In this document: piece by piece, positions 11,509-22,475 of the stretch | Layout: each line of letters opens with the position of its first letter | Numbering within the stretch: the stretch's first letter is position 1 | DNA from: Liolophura sinensis | Lineage: Eukaryota > Mollusca > Polyplacophora > Chitonida > Chitonidae | Length of the DNA: 30,774 nucleotides | NCBI RefSeq assembly: GCF_032854445.1 | Contig: NW_027018402.1 | Coordinates: 1 to 30,774 of the forward strand | Direction of reading: 5' to 3' | The notes under the pieces: model-generated | Database searches by the model: none | Told to the model about the DNA's origin: nothing | What the model saw: only the letters and a program-made list of their open reading frames with translations | Translations under genes and position numbers: made by a program

Positions 11509-12057
11509 CATTACTATAATCAACTTTTGATTATAAGTTATGTGCCCTTCGGTAGCCCAGAAGACGTCAAATCTTTGGGCCAAGCCCATTTAACTCATCC
11601 AGCAATTGTCTTACTTCTAAGTCCGAAGACAAACTCAATGTCTTTATCTACATGTTGAAAAACCACACCATTTGTATATAAAAAACACAAGGTACTTGAT
11701 ACAGTCTGCTGTAAAAAGTACAATTGAACATTGACCCACATCAATAAGGTGCCAAAAGATGCGCAATTGGGCCAGGCATCTCCAGCTGTTGAAAAATTGC
11801 AAATTTCCTTGGTTTCCATGGAGTAAGAGCCGTTGCTGGGCACGTGATTTTCACATAAATGCTCATTCAATTGTCGCTACAGCCAAAAGTATTGGTCGGA
11901 GAGCAAGGCGGTTTGCACCATTCGATTTCTCGTCACAAAATACGTCGGATTAGCCTCTTATCAGCAGCATTGGAACAGTTTTTCCACTTTGGGATTTTTG
12001 CCTGGGCTTTTTGCTAATTCAATTCGGCTACATTTACTATGTAATATCGCGACTGGT
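11509..12057 (+). repeat. Monomer M22
   Basis: 549 bp (extra C in AGTCCGAAG). p11 A; ATTGAACATTGACC; GCTGGGCAC; private GCAAGGCGG; TTATC; TTTGGGATTTT. Confidence 0.95.
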
Positions 12058-12615
12058 CATTACTATAATCAACTTTTGATTATAAGTTATGTGCCCTTCG
12101 GTAGCCCAGAAGACGTCAAATCTTTGGGCCAAGCCCATTTAACTCATCCAGCAATTGTCTTACTTCTAAGTCGAAGACAAACTCAATGTCTTTATCTACA
12201 TGTTGAAAAACCACACCATTTGTATATAAAAAACACAAGGTACTTGATACAGTCTGCTGTAAAAAGTACAATTGAACATTGACCCACATCAATAAGGTGC
12301 CAAAAGATGCGCAATTGGGCCAGGCATCTCCAGCTGTTGAAAAATTGCAAATTTCCTTGGTTTCCATGGAGTAAGAGCCGTTGCTGGGCACGTGATTTTC
12401 ACATAAATGCTCATTCATTTGTCGCTACAGCCAAAAGTATTGGTCGGAGAGCAACGCGGTTTGCACCATTCGATTTCTCGTCACAAAATACGTCGGATTA
12501 GCCTCTTACCAGCAGTTACCAGCAGCATTGGAACAGTTTTTCCACTTTGGGATTTTTGCTTGGGCTTTTTGCTAATTCAATTCGGCTACATTTACTATGT
12601 AATATCGCGACTGGT
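12058..12615 (+). repeat. Monomer M23 (558 bp, longest)
   Basis: p11 A; ATTGAACATTGACC; GCTGGGCAC; private TTCATTTGTC; tandem TTACCAGCAG insertion; TTTGGGATTTT; private GCTTGGGC. Confidence 0.95.
12506..12525 (+). repeat. 10-bp tandem duplication inside M23
   Basis: TTACCAGCAG occurs at 12506-12515 and again at 12516-12525. Every other monomer has one copy at this place. It explains the 558-bp length and resembles replication slippage within the CAGCAG-containing stretch. Confidence 0.95.
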
Positions 12616-13160
12616 CATTACTATATTCAACTTTTGATTATAAGTTATGTGCCCTTCGGTAGCCCAGAAGACGTCAAATCTTTGGGCCAAGCCCATTTAA
12701 CTCATCCAGCAATTGTCTTACTTCTAAGTCGAAGACAACTCAATGTCTTTATCTACATGTTGAAAAACCACACCATTTGTATATAAAAAACACAAGGTAC
12801 TTGATACAGTCTGCTGTAAAAAGTAGAATTGAACACTGACCCACATCAATAAGGTGCCAAAAGATGCGCAATTGGGCCAGGCATCTCCAGCTGTTGAAAA
12901 ATTGCAAATTTCCTTGGTTTCCATGAGTAAGAGCCGTCGTTAGGCACGTGATTTTCACATAAATGCTCATTCAATTGTCGCTACAGCCATAAGTGTTGTC
13001 GGAGAGCAACGCGGTTTGCACCATTCGATTTCTCGTCACAAAATACGGCGGATTAGCCTCTTACCAGCAGCATTGGAACAGTTTTTCCACTTTTGGATTT
13101 TTGCCTGGGCTTTTTGCTAATTCAATTCGGCTACATTTACTATGTAATATCGCGACTGGT
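12616..13160 (+). repeat. Monomer M24
   Basis: 545 bp from three single-base losses (GACAACTC, CCATGAGT, GTTGTCGG). AGAATTG; GTCGTTAGG; TCG joined to CCATAAGTGTT; CGGCGG; TTACC. Confidence 0.95.
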
Positions 13161-13708
13161 CATTACTATATTCAACTTTTGATTATAAGTTATGTGCCCT
13201 TCGGTAGCCCAGAAGACGTCAAATCTTTGGGCCAAGCCCATTTAACTCATCCAGCAATTGTCTTACTTCTAAGTCGAAGACAAACTCAATGTCTTTATCT
13301 ACATGTTGAAAAACCACACCATTTGTATATAAAAACAACAAGGTACTTGATACAGTCTGCTGTAAAAAGTACAATTGAACACTGACCCACATCAATAAGG
13401 TGCCAAAAGATGCGCAATTGGGCCAGGCATCTCCAGCTGTTGAAAAATTGCAAATTTCCTTGGTTTCCATGGAGTAAGAGCCGTTGCTGGTCACGTGATT
13501 TTCACATAAATGCTCATTCAATTGTCGCTACAGCCAAAAGTATTGGTCGGAGAGCAACGCGGTTTGCACCATTCGATTTCTCGTCACAAAATACGTCGGA
13601 TTAGCCTCTTATCAGCAGCATTGGAACAGTTTTTCCACTTTTGGATTTTTGCCTGGGCTTTTTGCTAATTCAATTCGGCTACATTTACTATGTAATATCG
13701 CGACTGGT
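13161..13708 (+). repeat. Monomer M25
   Basis: p11 T; CAACAAGG; ACAATTG; the first GCTGGTCAC (TCACGTGA) in the window; TCG haplotype; TTATC; CTTTTGG. Confidence 0.95.
13491..13498. promoter_or_regulatory. Extended 8-bp palindrome TCACGTGA (first occurrence, M25)
   Basis: A G-to-T change before CACGTG makes a perfect 8-bp palindrome. It occurs in M25, M26, M31, M33, M38, M42, M44, M46, M48, M51, M53 and M55, so only in the right 60% of the window. TCACGTGA is a known high-affinity form for MITF/TFE-type and Cbf1-type bHLH proteins; function here is not shown. Confidence 0.4.
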
Positions 13709-14257
13709 CATTACTATAATCAACTTTTGATTATAAGTTATGTGCCCTTCGGTAGCCCAGAAGACGTCAAATCTTTGGGCCAAGCCCATTTAACTCATCC
13801 AGCAATTGTCTTACTTCTAAGTCGAAGACAAACTCAATGTCTTTATCTACATGTTGAAAAACCACACCATTTGTATATAAAAAACACAAGGTACTTGATA
13901 CAGTCTGCTGTAAAAAGTACAATTAAACACTGACCCACATCAATAAGGTGCCAAAAGATGCGTAATTGGGCCAGGCATCTCCAGCTGTTGAAAAATTGCA
14001 AATTTCCCTTGGTTTCCATGGAGTAAGAGCCGTTGCTGGTCACGTGATTTTCACATAAATGCTCATTCAATTGTCGCTACAGCCAAAAGTATTGGTCGGA
14101 GAGCAACGCGGTTTGCACCATTCGATTTCTCGTCACAAAATACGTCGGATTAGCCTCTTACCAGCAGCATTGGAACAGTTTTTCCACTTTGGGATTTTTG
14201 CCTGGGCTTTTTGCTAATTCAATTCGGCTACATTTACTATGTAATATCGCGACTGGT
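13709..14257 (+). repeat. Monomer M26
   Basis: 549 bp (extra C in TTTCCCTTGG). p11 A; ACAATTA; private GCGTAATTGG; GCTGGTCAC; TTACC; TTTGGGATTTT. Confidence 0.95.
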
Positions 14258-14805
14258 CATTACTATAATCAACTTTTGATTATAAGTTATGTGCCCTTCG
14301 GTAGCCCAGAAGACGTCAAATCTTTGGGCCAAGCCCATTTAACTCATCCAGCAATTGTCTTACTTCTAAGTCGAAGACAAACTCAATGTCTTTATCTACA
14401 TGTTGAAAAACCACACCATTTGTATATAAAAAACACAAGGTACTTGATACAGTCTGCTGTAAAAAGTACAATTGAACACTGACCCACATCAATAAGGTGC
14501 CAAAAGATGCGCAATTGGGGCAGGCATCTCCAGCTGTTGAAAAATTGCAAATTTCCTTGGTTTCCATGGAGTAAGAGCCGTTGTTAGGCACGTGATTTTC
14601 ACATAAATGCTCATTCAATTGTAGCTACAGCCATAAGTGTTGGTCGGAGAGCAACGCCGTTTGCACCATTCGATTTCTCGTCACAAAATACGTCGGATTA
14701 GCCTCTTACCAGCAGCATTGGAACAGTTTTTCCACTTTGGGATTTTTGCCTGGGCTTTTTGCTAATTCAATTCGGCTACATTTACTATGTAATATCGCGA
14801 CTGGT
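14258..14805 (+). repeat. Monomer M27
   Basis: p11 A; ACAATTG; private TTGGGGCAGG; GTTAGG; TAG, CCATAAGTGTT with CACAAAAT; AACGCCG shared with M30; TTACC; TTTGGG. Confidence 0.95.
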
Positions 14806-15353
14806 CATTACTATATTCAACTTTTGATTATGAGTTATTAGCCCTTCGGTAGCCCAGAAGACGTCAAATCTTTGGGCCAAGCCCATTTAACTCATCCAGC
14901 AATTGTCTTACTTCTAAGTCGAAGACAAACTCAATGTCTTTATCTACATGTTGAAAAACCACACCATTTGTATATAAAAAAACACAAGGTACATGATACA
15001 GTCTGCTGTAAAAAGTACAATTAAACACTGACCCACATCAATAAGGTGCCAAAAGATGCGCAATTGGCCAGGCATCTCCAGCTGTTGAAAAATTGCAAAT
15101 TTCCTTGGTTTCCATGGAGTAAGAGCCGTTGTTAGGCACGTGATTTTCACATAAATGCTCATTCAATTGTAGCTACAGCCATAAGTATTGGTCGGAGAGC
15201 AACGCGGTTTGCACCATTCGATTTCTCGTCACAAAATACGTCGGATTAGCCTCTTACCAGCAGCATTGGAACAGTTTTTCCACTTTGGGATTTTTGCCTG
15301 GACTTTTTGCTAATTCAATTCGGCTACATTTACTATGTAATATCGCGACTGGT
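14806..15353 (+). repeat. Monomer M28
   Basis: 548 bp with compensating indels (extra A in the A run, one G lost in ATTGGCCAGG). Private ATGAGTTATTAGCCC near 14830-14844 and GGTACATG. TAG with CCATAAGTATT; ACAATTA; GCCTGGAC. Confidence 0.95.
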
Positions 15354-15900
15354 CATTACTATATTCAACTTTTGATTATAAGTTATGTGCCCTTCGGTAG
15401 CCCAGAAGACGTCAAATCTTTGGGCCAAGCCCATTTAACTCATCCAGCAATTGTCTTACTTCTAAGTCGAAGACAAACTCAATGTCTTTATCTACATGTT
15501 GAAAAACCACACCATTTGTATATAAAAAACACAAGGTACTTGATACAGTCTGCTGTAAAAAGTACAATTAAACACTGACGCACATCAATAAGGTGCCAAA
15601 AGATGCGCAATTGGGCCAGGCATCTCCAGCTGTTGAAAAATTGCAAATTTCCTTGGTTTCCATGGAGTAAGAGCCGTCGTTAGGCACGTGATTTTCACAT
15701 AAATGCTCATTCAATTGTCGCTACAGCCAAAAGTATTGGTCGGAGAGCAACGCGGTTTGCACAATTCGATTTCTCGTCACAAAATACGTCGGATTAGCCT
15801 CTTACCAGCAGCATTGGAACAGTTTTTCCACTTTTGGATTTTTGCCTGGCTTTTTGCTAATTCAATTCGGCTACATTTACTATGTAATATCGCGACTGGT
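15354..15900 (+). repeat. Monomer M29
   Basis: 547 bp (one G lost, GCCTGGCTT). ACAATTA; private CTGACGCAC and CACAATTCG; GTCGTTAGG shared with M24; TCG haplotype with TTACC. Confidence 0.95.
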
Positions 15901-16448
15901 CATTACTATATTCAACTTTTGATTATAAGTTATGTGCCCTTCGGTAGCCCAGAAGACGTCAAATCTTTGGGCCAAGCCCATTTAACTCATCCAGCAATTG
16001 TCTTACTTCTAAGTCGAAGACAAACTCAATGTCTTTATCTACATGTTGAAAAACCACACCATTTGTATATAAAAAACACAAGGTACTTGATACAGTCTGC
16101 TGTAAAAAGTACAATTGAACACTGACCCACATCAATAAGGTGCCAAAAGATGCGCAATTGGGCCAGGCATCTCCAGCTGTTGAAAAATTGCAAATTTCCT
16201 TGGTTTCCATGGAGTAAGAGCCGTTGTTAGGCACGTGATTTTCACATAAATGCTCATTCAATTGTCGCTACAGCCATAAGTGTTGGTCGGAGAGCAACGC
16301 CGTTTGCACCATTCGATTTCTCGTCACAAAATACGTCGGATTAGCCTCTTACCAGCAGCATTGGAACAGTTTTTCCACTTTTGGATTTTTGCCTGGGCTT
16401 TTTGCTAATTCAATTCGGCTACATTTACTATGTAATATCGCGACTGGT
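15901..16448 (+). repeat. Monomer M30
   Basis: p11 T; ACAATTG; GTTAGG; TCG joined to CCATAAGTGTT; AACGCCG; TTACC; CTTTTGG. Confidence 0.95.
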
Positions 16449-16996
16449 CATTACTATATTCAACTTTTTATTATAAGTTATGTGCCCTTCGGTAGCCCAG
16501 AAGACGTCAAATCTTTGGGCCAAGCCCATTTAACTCATCCAGCAATTGTCTTACTTCTAAGTCGAAGACAAACTCAATGTCTTTATCTACATGTTGAAAA
16601 ACCACACCATTTGTATATGAAAACAACAAGGTACTTGATACAGTCTGCTGTAAAAAGTACAATTGAACACTGACCCACATCAATAAGGTGCCAAAAGATG
16701 CGCAATTGGGCCAGGCATCTCCAGCTGTTGAAACATTGCAAATTTGCTTGGTTTCCATGGAGTAAGAGCCGTTGCTGGTCACGTGATTTTCACATAAATG
16801 CTCATTCAATTGTCGCTACAGCCAAAAGTATTGGTCGGAGAGCAACGTGGTTTGCACCATTCGATTTCTCGTCACAAAATACGTCGGATTAGCCTCTTAT
16901 CAGCAGCATTGGAACAGTTTTTTAACTTTTGGATTTTTGCATGGGCTTTTTGCTAATTCAATTCGGCTACATTTACTATGTAATATCGCGACTGGT
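16449..16996 (+). repeat. Monomer M31
   Basis: Private ACTTTTTATTATAAG; TATATGAAAACAAC; GAAACATTGC; private TTTGCTTGG; GCTGGTCAC; AACGTGG; TTATC; TTTTTTAACTTTTGG; GCATGGGC. Partner of M46. Confidence 0.95.
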
Positions 16997-17544
16997 CATT
17001 ACTATAATCAACTTTTGATTATAAGTTATGTGCCCTTCGGTAGCCCAGAAGACGTCAAATCTTTGGGCCAAGCCCATTTAACTCATCCAGCAATTGTCTT
17101 ACTTCTAAGTCGAAGACAAACTCAATGTCTTTATCTACATGTTGAAAAACCACACCATTTGTATATAAAAAACACAAGGTACTTGATACAGTCTGCTGTA
17201 AAAAGTACAATTAAACACTGACCCACATCAATAAGGTGCCAAAAGATGCGCAATTGGGCCAGGCATCTCCAGCTGTTGAAAAATTGCAAATTTCCTTGGT
17301 TTCCATGGAGTAAGAGACGTTGTTAGGCACGTGATTTTCACATAAATGCTCATTCAATTGTCGCTACAGCCAAAAGTATTGGTCGGAGAGCAACGCGGTT
17401 TGCACCATTCGATTTCTCGTCACAAAATACATCGGATTAGCCTCTTATCAGCAGCATTGGAACAGTTTTTCCACTTTGGGATTTTTGCCTGGGCTTTTTG
17501 CTAATTCAATTCGGCTACATTTACTATGTAATATCGCGACTGGT
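16997..17544 (+). repeat. Monomer M32
   Basis: p11 A; ACAATTA; private GAGACGTTG; GTTAGG; CATCGG; TTATC; TTTGGGATTTT. Partner of M47. Confidence 0.95.
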
Positions 17545-18092
17545 CATTACTATATTCAACTTTTGATTATAAGTTATGTGCCCTTCGGTAGCCCAGAAGA
17601 CGTCAAATCTTTGGGCCAAGCCCATTTAACTCATCCAGCAATTGTCTTACTTCTAAGTCGAAGACAAACTCAATGTCTTTATCTACATGTTGAAAAACCA
17701 CACCATTTGTATATAAAAACAACAAGGTACTTGATACAGTCTGCTGTAAAAAGTACAATTGAACACTGACCCACATCAATAAGGTGCCAAAAGATGCGCA
17801 ATTGGGCCAGGCATCTCCAGCTGTTGAAAAATTGCAAATTTCCTTGGTTTCCATGGAGTAAGAGCCGTTGCTGGTCACGTGATTTTCACATAAATGCTCA
17901 TTCAATTGTCGCTACAGCCAAAAGTATTGGTCGGAGAGCAACGCAGTTTGCACCATTCGATTTCTCGTCACAAAATACGTCGGATTAGCCTCTTACCAGC
18001 AGCATTGGAACAGTTTTTCCACTTTTGGATTTTTGCCTGGGCTTTTTGCTAATTAAATTCGGCTACATTTACTATGTAATATCGCGATTGGT
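17545..18092 (+). repeat. Monomer M33
   Basis: p11 T; CAACAAGG; ACAATTG; GCTGGTCAC; AACGCAG; TTACC; AATTA; ends GATTGGTC, giving the palindrome ATCGCGAT. Confidence 0.95.
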
Positions 18093-18640
18093 CATTACTA
18101 TAGTCAACTTTTGATTATAAGTTATGTGCCCTTCGGTAGCCCAGAAGACGTCAAATCTTTGGGCCAAGCCCATTTAACTCATCCAGCAATTGTCTTACTT
18201 CTAAGTCGAAGACAAACTCAATGTCTTTATCTACATGTTGAAAAACCACACCATTTGTATATAAAAAACACAAGGTACTTGATACAGTCTACTGTAAAAA
18301 GTAGAATTGAACACTGACCCACATCAATAAGGTGCCAAAAGATGCGCAATTGGGCCAGGCATCTCCAGCTGTTGAAAAATTGCAAATTTCCTTGGTTTCC
18401 ATGGAGTAAGAGCCGTTGCTGGGAACGTGATTTTCACATAAATGCTCATTCAATTGTAGCTACAGCCAAAAGTATTGGTCGGAGAGCAACGCGGTTTGCA
18501 CCATTCGATTTCTCGTCACAAAATACGTCGGATTAGCCTCTTATCAGCAGCATTGGAACAGGTTTTCCACTTTTGGATTTTTGCCTGGACTTTTTGCTAA
18601 TTCAATTCGGCTACATTTACTATGTAATATCGCGACTGGT
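18093..18640 (+). repeat. Monomer M34
   Basis: p11 G; GTCTAC; AGAATTG; GCTGGGAAC, which destroys CACGTG; TAG joined to CCAAAAGTATT; TTATC; CAGGTTTTCC; GCCTGGAC. Confidence 0.95.
18424..18429. promoter_or_regulatory. Lost E-box, AACGTG (M34)
   Basis: The GCTGGGAAC variant changes CACGTG to AACGTG. The same loss is in M39 and M49, which are copies of M34, so it is a single mutation spread by array amplification. Confidence 0.6.
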
Positions 18641-19188
18641 CATTACTATAATCAACTTTTGATTATAAGTTATGTGCCCTTCGGTAGCCCAGAAGATGTC
18701 AAATCTTTGGGCCAAGCCCATTTAACTCATCCAGCAATTGTCTTACTTCTAAGTCGAAGACAAACTCAATGTCTTTATCTACATGTTGAAAAACCACACC
18801 ATTTGTATATAAAAAACACAAGGTACTTGATACAGTCTGCTGTAAAAAGTACAATTAAACACTGACCCACATCAATAAGGTGCCAAAAGATGCGCAATTG
18901 GGCCAGGCATCTCCAGCTGTTGAAAAATTGCAAATTTCCTTGGTTTCCATGGAGTAAGAGCCGTTGTTAGGCACGTGATTTTCACATAAATGCTCATTCA
19001 ATTGTCGCTACAGCCAAAAGTATTGGTCGGAGAGCAACGCGGTTTGCACCATTCGATTTCTCGTCACAAAATACGTCGGATTAGCCTCTTACCAGCAGTA
19101 TTGGAACAGTTTTTCCACTTTTGGATTTTTGCCTGGGCTTTTTGCTAATTAAATTCGGCTACATTTACTATGTAATATCGCGACTGGT
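18641..19188 (+). repeat. Monomer M35
   Basis: p11 A; GAAGATGTC (loses GACGTC); ACAATTA; GTTAGG; TTACC; CAGTATTGG; AATTA. Confidence 0.95.
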
Positions 19189-19736
19189 CATTACTATAAT
19201 CAACTTTTGATTATAAGTTATGTGCCCTTCGGTAGCCCAGAAGACGTCAAATCTTTGGGCCAAGCCCATTTAACTCATCCAGCAATTGTCTTACTTCTAA
19301 GTCGAAGACAAACTCAATGTCTTTATCTACATGTTGAAAAACCACACCATTTGTATATAAAAAACACAAGGTACTTGATACAGTCTGCTGTAAAAAGTAC
19401 AATTAAACACTGACCCACATCAATAAGGTGCCAAAAGATGCGCAATTGGGCCAGGCATCTCCAGCTGTTGAAAAATTGCAAATTTCCTTGGTTTCCATGG
19501 AGTAAGAGCCGTTGCTGGGCACGTGATTTTCACATAAATGCTCATTCAATTGTCGCTACAGCCAAAAGTATTGGTCGGAGAGCAACGCGGTTTGCACCAT
19601 TCGATTTATCGTCACAAAATACGTCGGATTAGCCTCTTACCAGCAGCATTGGAACAGTTTTTCCACTTTTGGATTTTTGCCTGGGCTTTTTGCTAATTCA
19701 ATTCGGCTACATTTACTATGTAATATCGCGACTGGT
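19189..19736 (+). repeat. Monomer M36
   Basis: p11 A; ACAATTA; GCTGGGCAC; TTTATCG at p420; TTACC; CTTTTGG; AATTC. Confidence 0.95.
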
Positions 19737-20283
19737 CATTACTATATTCAACTTTTGATTATAAGTTATGTGCCCTTCGGTAGCCAGAAGACGTCAAATC
19801 TTTGGGCCAAGCCCATTTAACTCATCCAGCAATTGTCTTACTTCTAAGTCGAAGACAAACTCAATGTCTTTATCTACATGTTGAAAAACCACACCATTTG
19901 TATATAAAAACAACAAGGTACTTGATACAGTCTGCTGTAAAAAGTAGAATTGAACACTGACCCACATCAATAAGGTGCCAAAAGATGCGCAATTGGGCCA
20001 GGCATCTCCAGCTGTTGAAAAATTGCAAATTTCCTTGGTTTCCATGGAGTAAGAGCCGTTGCTGGGCACGTGATTTTCACATAAATGCTCATTCAATTGT
20101 CGCTACAGCCAAAAGTATTGGTCGGAGAGCAACGCGGTTTGCACCATTCGATTTATCGTCACAAAATACGTCGGATTAGCCTCTTACCAGCAGCATTGGA
20201 ACAGTTTTTCCACTTTGGGATTTTTGCCTGGGCTTTTTGCTAATTCAATTCGGCTACATTTACTATGTAATATCGCGACTGGT
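19737..20283 (+). repeat. Monomer M37, apparent chimera
   Basis: 547 bp (one C lost, GTAGCCAGAAG). The 5' half (p11 T, CAACAAGG, AGAATTG) matches M38, the middle (GCTGGGCAC, TTTATCG, TTACC) matches M36, and the 3' end (TTTGGGATTTT before an M33/M38-type monomer) matches M32. Confidence 0.9.
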
Positions 20284-20831
20284 CATTACTATATTCAACT
20301 TTTGATTATAAGTTATGTGCCCTTCGGTAGCCCAGAAGACGTCAAATCTTTGGGCCAAGCCCATTTAACTCATCCAGCAATTGTCTTACTTCTAAGTCGA
20401 AGACAAACTCAATGTCTTTATCTACATGTTGAAAAACCACACCATTTGTATATAAAAACAACAAGGTACTTGATACAGTCTGCTGTAAAAAGTAGAATTG
20501 AACACTGACCCACATCAATAAGGTGCCAAAAGATGCGCAATTGGGCCAGGCATCTCCAGCTGTTGAAAAATTGCAAATTTCCTTGGTTTCCATGGAGTAA
20601 GAGCCGTTGCTGGTCACGTGATTTTCACATAAATGCTCATTCAATTGTCGCTACAGCCAAAAGTATTGGTCGGAGAGCAACGCAGTTTGCACCATTCGAT
20701 TTCTCGTCACAAAATACGTCGGATTAGCCTCTTACCAGCAGCATTGGAACAGTTTTTCCACTTTTGGATTTTTGCCTGGGCTTTTTGCTAATTAAATTCG
20801 GCTACATTTACTATGTAATATCGCGATTGGT
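20284..20831 (+). repeat. Monomer M38
   Basis: M33 type with AGAATTG in place of ACAATTG; GCTGGTCAC; AACGCAG; GATTGGTC. Confidence 0.95.
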
Positions 20832-21379
20832 CATTACTATAGTCAACTTTTGATTATAAGTTATGTGCCCTTCGGTAGCCCAGAAGACGTCAAATCTTTG
20901 GGCCAAGCCCATTTAACTCATCCAGCAATTGTCTTACTTCTAAGTCGAAGACAAACTCAATGTCTTTATCTACATGTTGAAAAACCACACCATTTGTATA
21001 TAAAAAACACAAGGTACTTGATACAGTCTACTGTAAAAAGTAGAATTGAACACTGACCCACATCAATAAGGTGCCAAAAGATGCGCAATTGGGCCAGGCA
21101 TCTCCAGCTGTTGAAAAATTGCAAATTTCCTTGGTTTCCATGGAGTAAGAGCCGTTGCTGGGAACGTGATTTTCACATAAATGCTCATTCAATTGTAGCT
21201 ACAGCCAAAAGTATTGGTCGGAGAGCAACGCGGTTTGCACCATTCGATTTCTCGTCACAAAATACGTCGGATTAGCCTCTTATCAGCAGCATTGGAACAG
21301 GTTTTCCACTTTTGGATTTTTGCCTGGACTTTTTGCTAATTCAATTCGGCTACATTTACTATGTAATATCGCGACTGGT
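20832..21379 (+). repeat. Monomer M39
   Basis: Looks identical to M34 by eye, including GCTGGGAAC and CAGGTTTTCC. Confidence 0.95.
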
Positions 21380-21927
21380 CATTACTATAATCAACTTTTG
21401 ATTATAAGTTATGTGCCCTTCGGTAGCCCAGAAGATGTCAAATCTTTGGGCCAAGCCCATTTAACTCATCCAGCAATTGTCTTACTTCTAAGTCGAAGAC
21501 AAACTCAATGTCTTTATCTACATGTTGAAAAACCACACCATTTGTATATAAAAAACACAAGGTACTTGATACAGTCTACTGTAAAAAGTACAATTAAACA
21601 CTGACCCACATCAATAAGGTGCCAAAAGATGCGCAATTGGGCCAGGCATCTCCAGCTGTTGAAAAATTGCAAATTTCCTTGGTTTCCATGGAGTAAGAGC
21701 CGTTGTTAGGCACGTGATTTTCACATAAATGCTCATTCAATTGTCGCTACAGCCAAAAGTATTGGTCGGAGAGCAACGCGGTTTGCACCATTCGATTTCT
21801 CGTCACAAAATACGTCGGATTAGCCTCTTACCAGCAGTATTGGAACAGTTTTTCCACTTTTGGATTTTTGCCTGGGCTTTTTGCTAATTAAATTCGGCTA
21901 CATTTACTATGTAATATCGCGACTGGT
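21380..21927 (+). repeat. Monomer M40
   Basis: M35 type with GTCTAC; GAAGATGTC and CAGTATTGG retained. Confidence 0.95.
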
Positions 21928-22475
21928 CATTACTATAATCAACTTTTGATTATAAGTTATGTGCCCTTCGGTAGCCCAGAAGACGTCAAATCTTTGGGCC
22001 AAGCCCATTTAACTCATCCAGCAATTGTCTTACTTCTAAGTCGAAGACAAACTCAATGTCTTTATCTACATGTTGAAAAACCACACCATTTGTATATAAA
22101 AAACACAAGGTACTTGATACAGTCTGCTGTAAAAAGTACAATTAAACACTGACCCACATCAATAAGGTGCCAAAAGATGCGCAATTGGGCCAGGCATCTC
22201 CAGCTGTTGAAAAATTGCAAATTTCCTTGGTTTCCATGGAGTAAGAGCCGTTGCTGGGCACGTGATTTTCACATAAATGCTCATTCAATTGTCGCTACAG
22301 CCAAAAGTATTGGTCGGAGAGCAACGCGGTTTGCACCATTCGATTTATCGTCACAAAATACGTCGGATTAGCCTCTTACCAGCAGCATTGGAACAGTTTT
22401 TCCACTTTTGGATTTTTGCCTGGGCTTTTTGCTAATTCAATTCGGCTACATTTACTATGTAATATCGCGACTGGT
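21928..22475 (+). repeat. Monomer M41
   Basis: Looks identical to M36 by eye (GCTGGGCAC, TTTATCG, TTACC). Confidence 0.95.

Larger units (their letters stand above)
11509..12615 (+). repeat. Adjacent recently duplicated monomers M22 and M23
   Basis: Both members carry the otherwise unseen variant ATTGAACATTGACC, plus GCTGGGCAC and TTTGGGATTTT, and both have A at p11. Sharing private variants between neighbours indicates single-monomer duplication. They differ by an extra C in M22 (AGTCCGAAG), GCAAGGCGG in M22, TTCATTTGTC in M23 and a 10-bp insertion in M23. Confidence 0.85.
12616..16448 (+). repeat. Mosaic monomers M24-M30 without a clear HOR period
   Basis: These seven monomers mix variant states typical of the left and right parts of the window. 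M24 and M29 share GTCGTTAGG (offset five). M27 and M30 share AACGCCG (offset three). M25 and M26 are the first with GCTGGTCAC. Several carry private changes and single-base indels (M24 -3, M26 +1, M29 -1). I could not find a consistent monomer order, so I treat this as a transition zone between HOR domains. Confidence 0.7.
17545..19736 (+). repeat. Recent segmental duplication, left copy (M33-M36)
   Basis: This 2,192-bp stretch matches 20284-22475 with only two differences that I can see: ACAATTG versus AGAATTG in M33/M38, and GTCTGC versus GTCTAC in M35/M40. Shared markers include AACGCAG, GATTGGTC, GCTGGGAAC, CAGGTTTTCC, GCCTGGAC, GAAGATGTC and CAGTATTGG. The offset is 2,739 bp. Confidence 0.9.
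20284..22475 (+). repeat. Recent segmental duplication, right copy (M38-M41)
   Basis: This is the partner of 17545-19736. M34 and M39, and M36 and M41, look identical by eye. The right copy carries AGAATTG (M38) and GTCTAC (M40), and the more distant copies M48 and M50 share those states, so the right copy is closer to the M48-M50 lineage. Confidence 0.9.

Noticed and set aside
13490-13497. Yeast-type point centromere suggested by GTCACGTG (CDEI-like)
   Set aside because: There is no 78-86-bp highly A/T-rich CDEII nor a CDEIII with CCG next to it, and the array architecture is that of a regional satellite.
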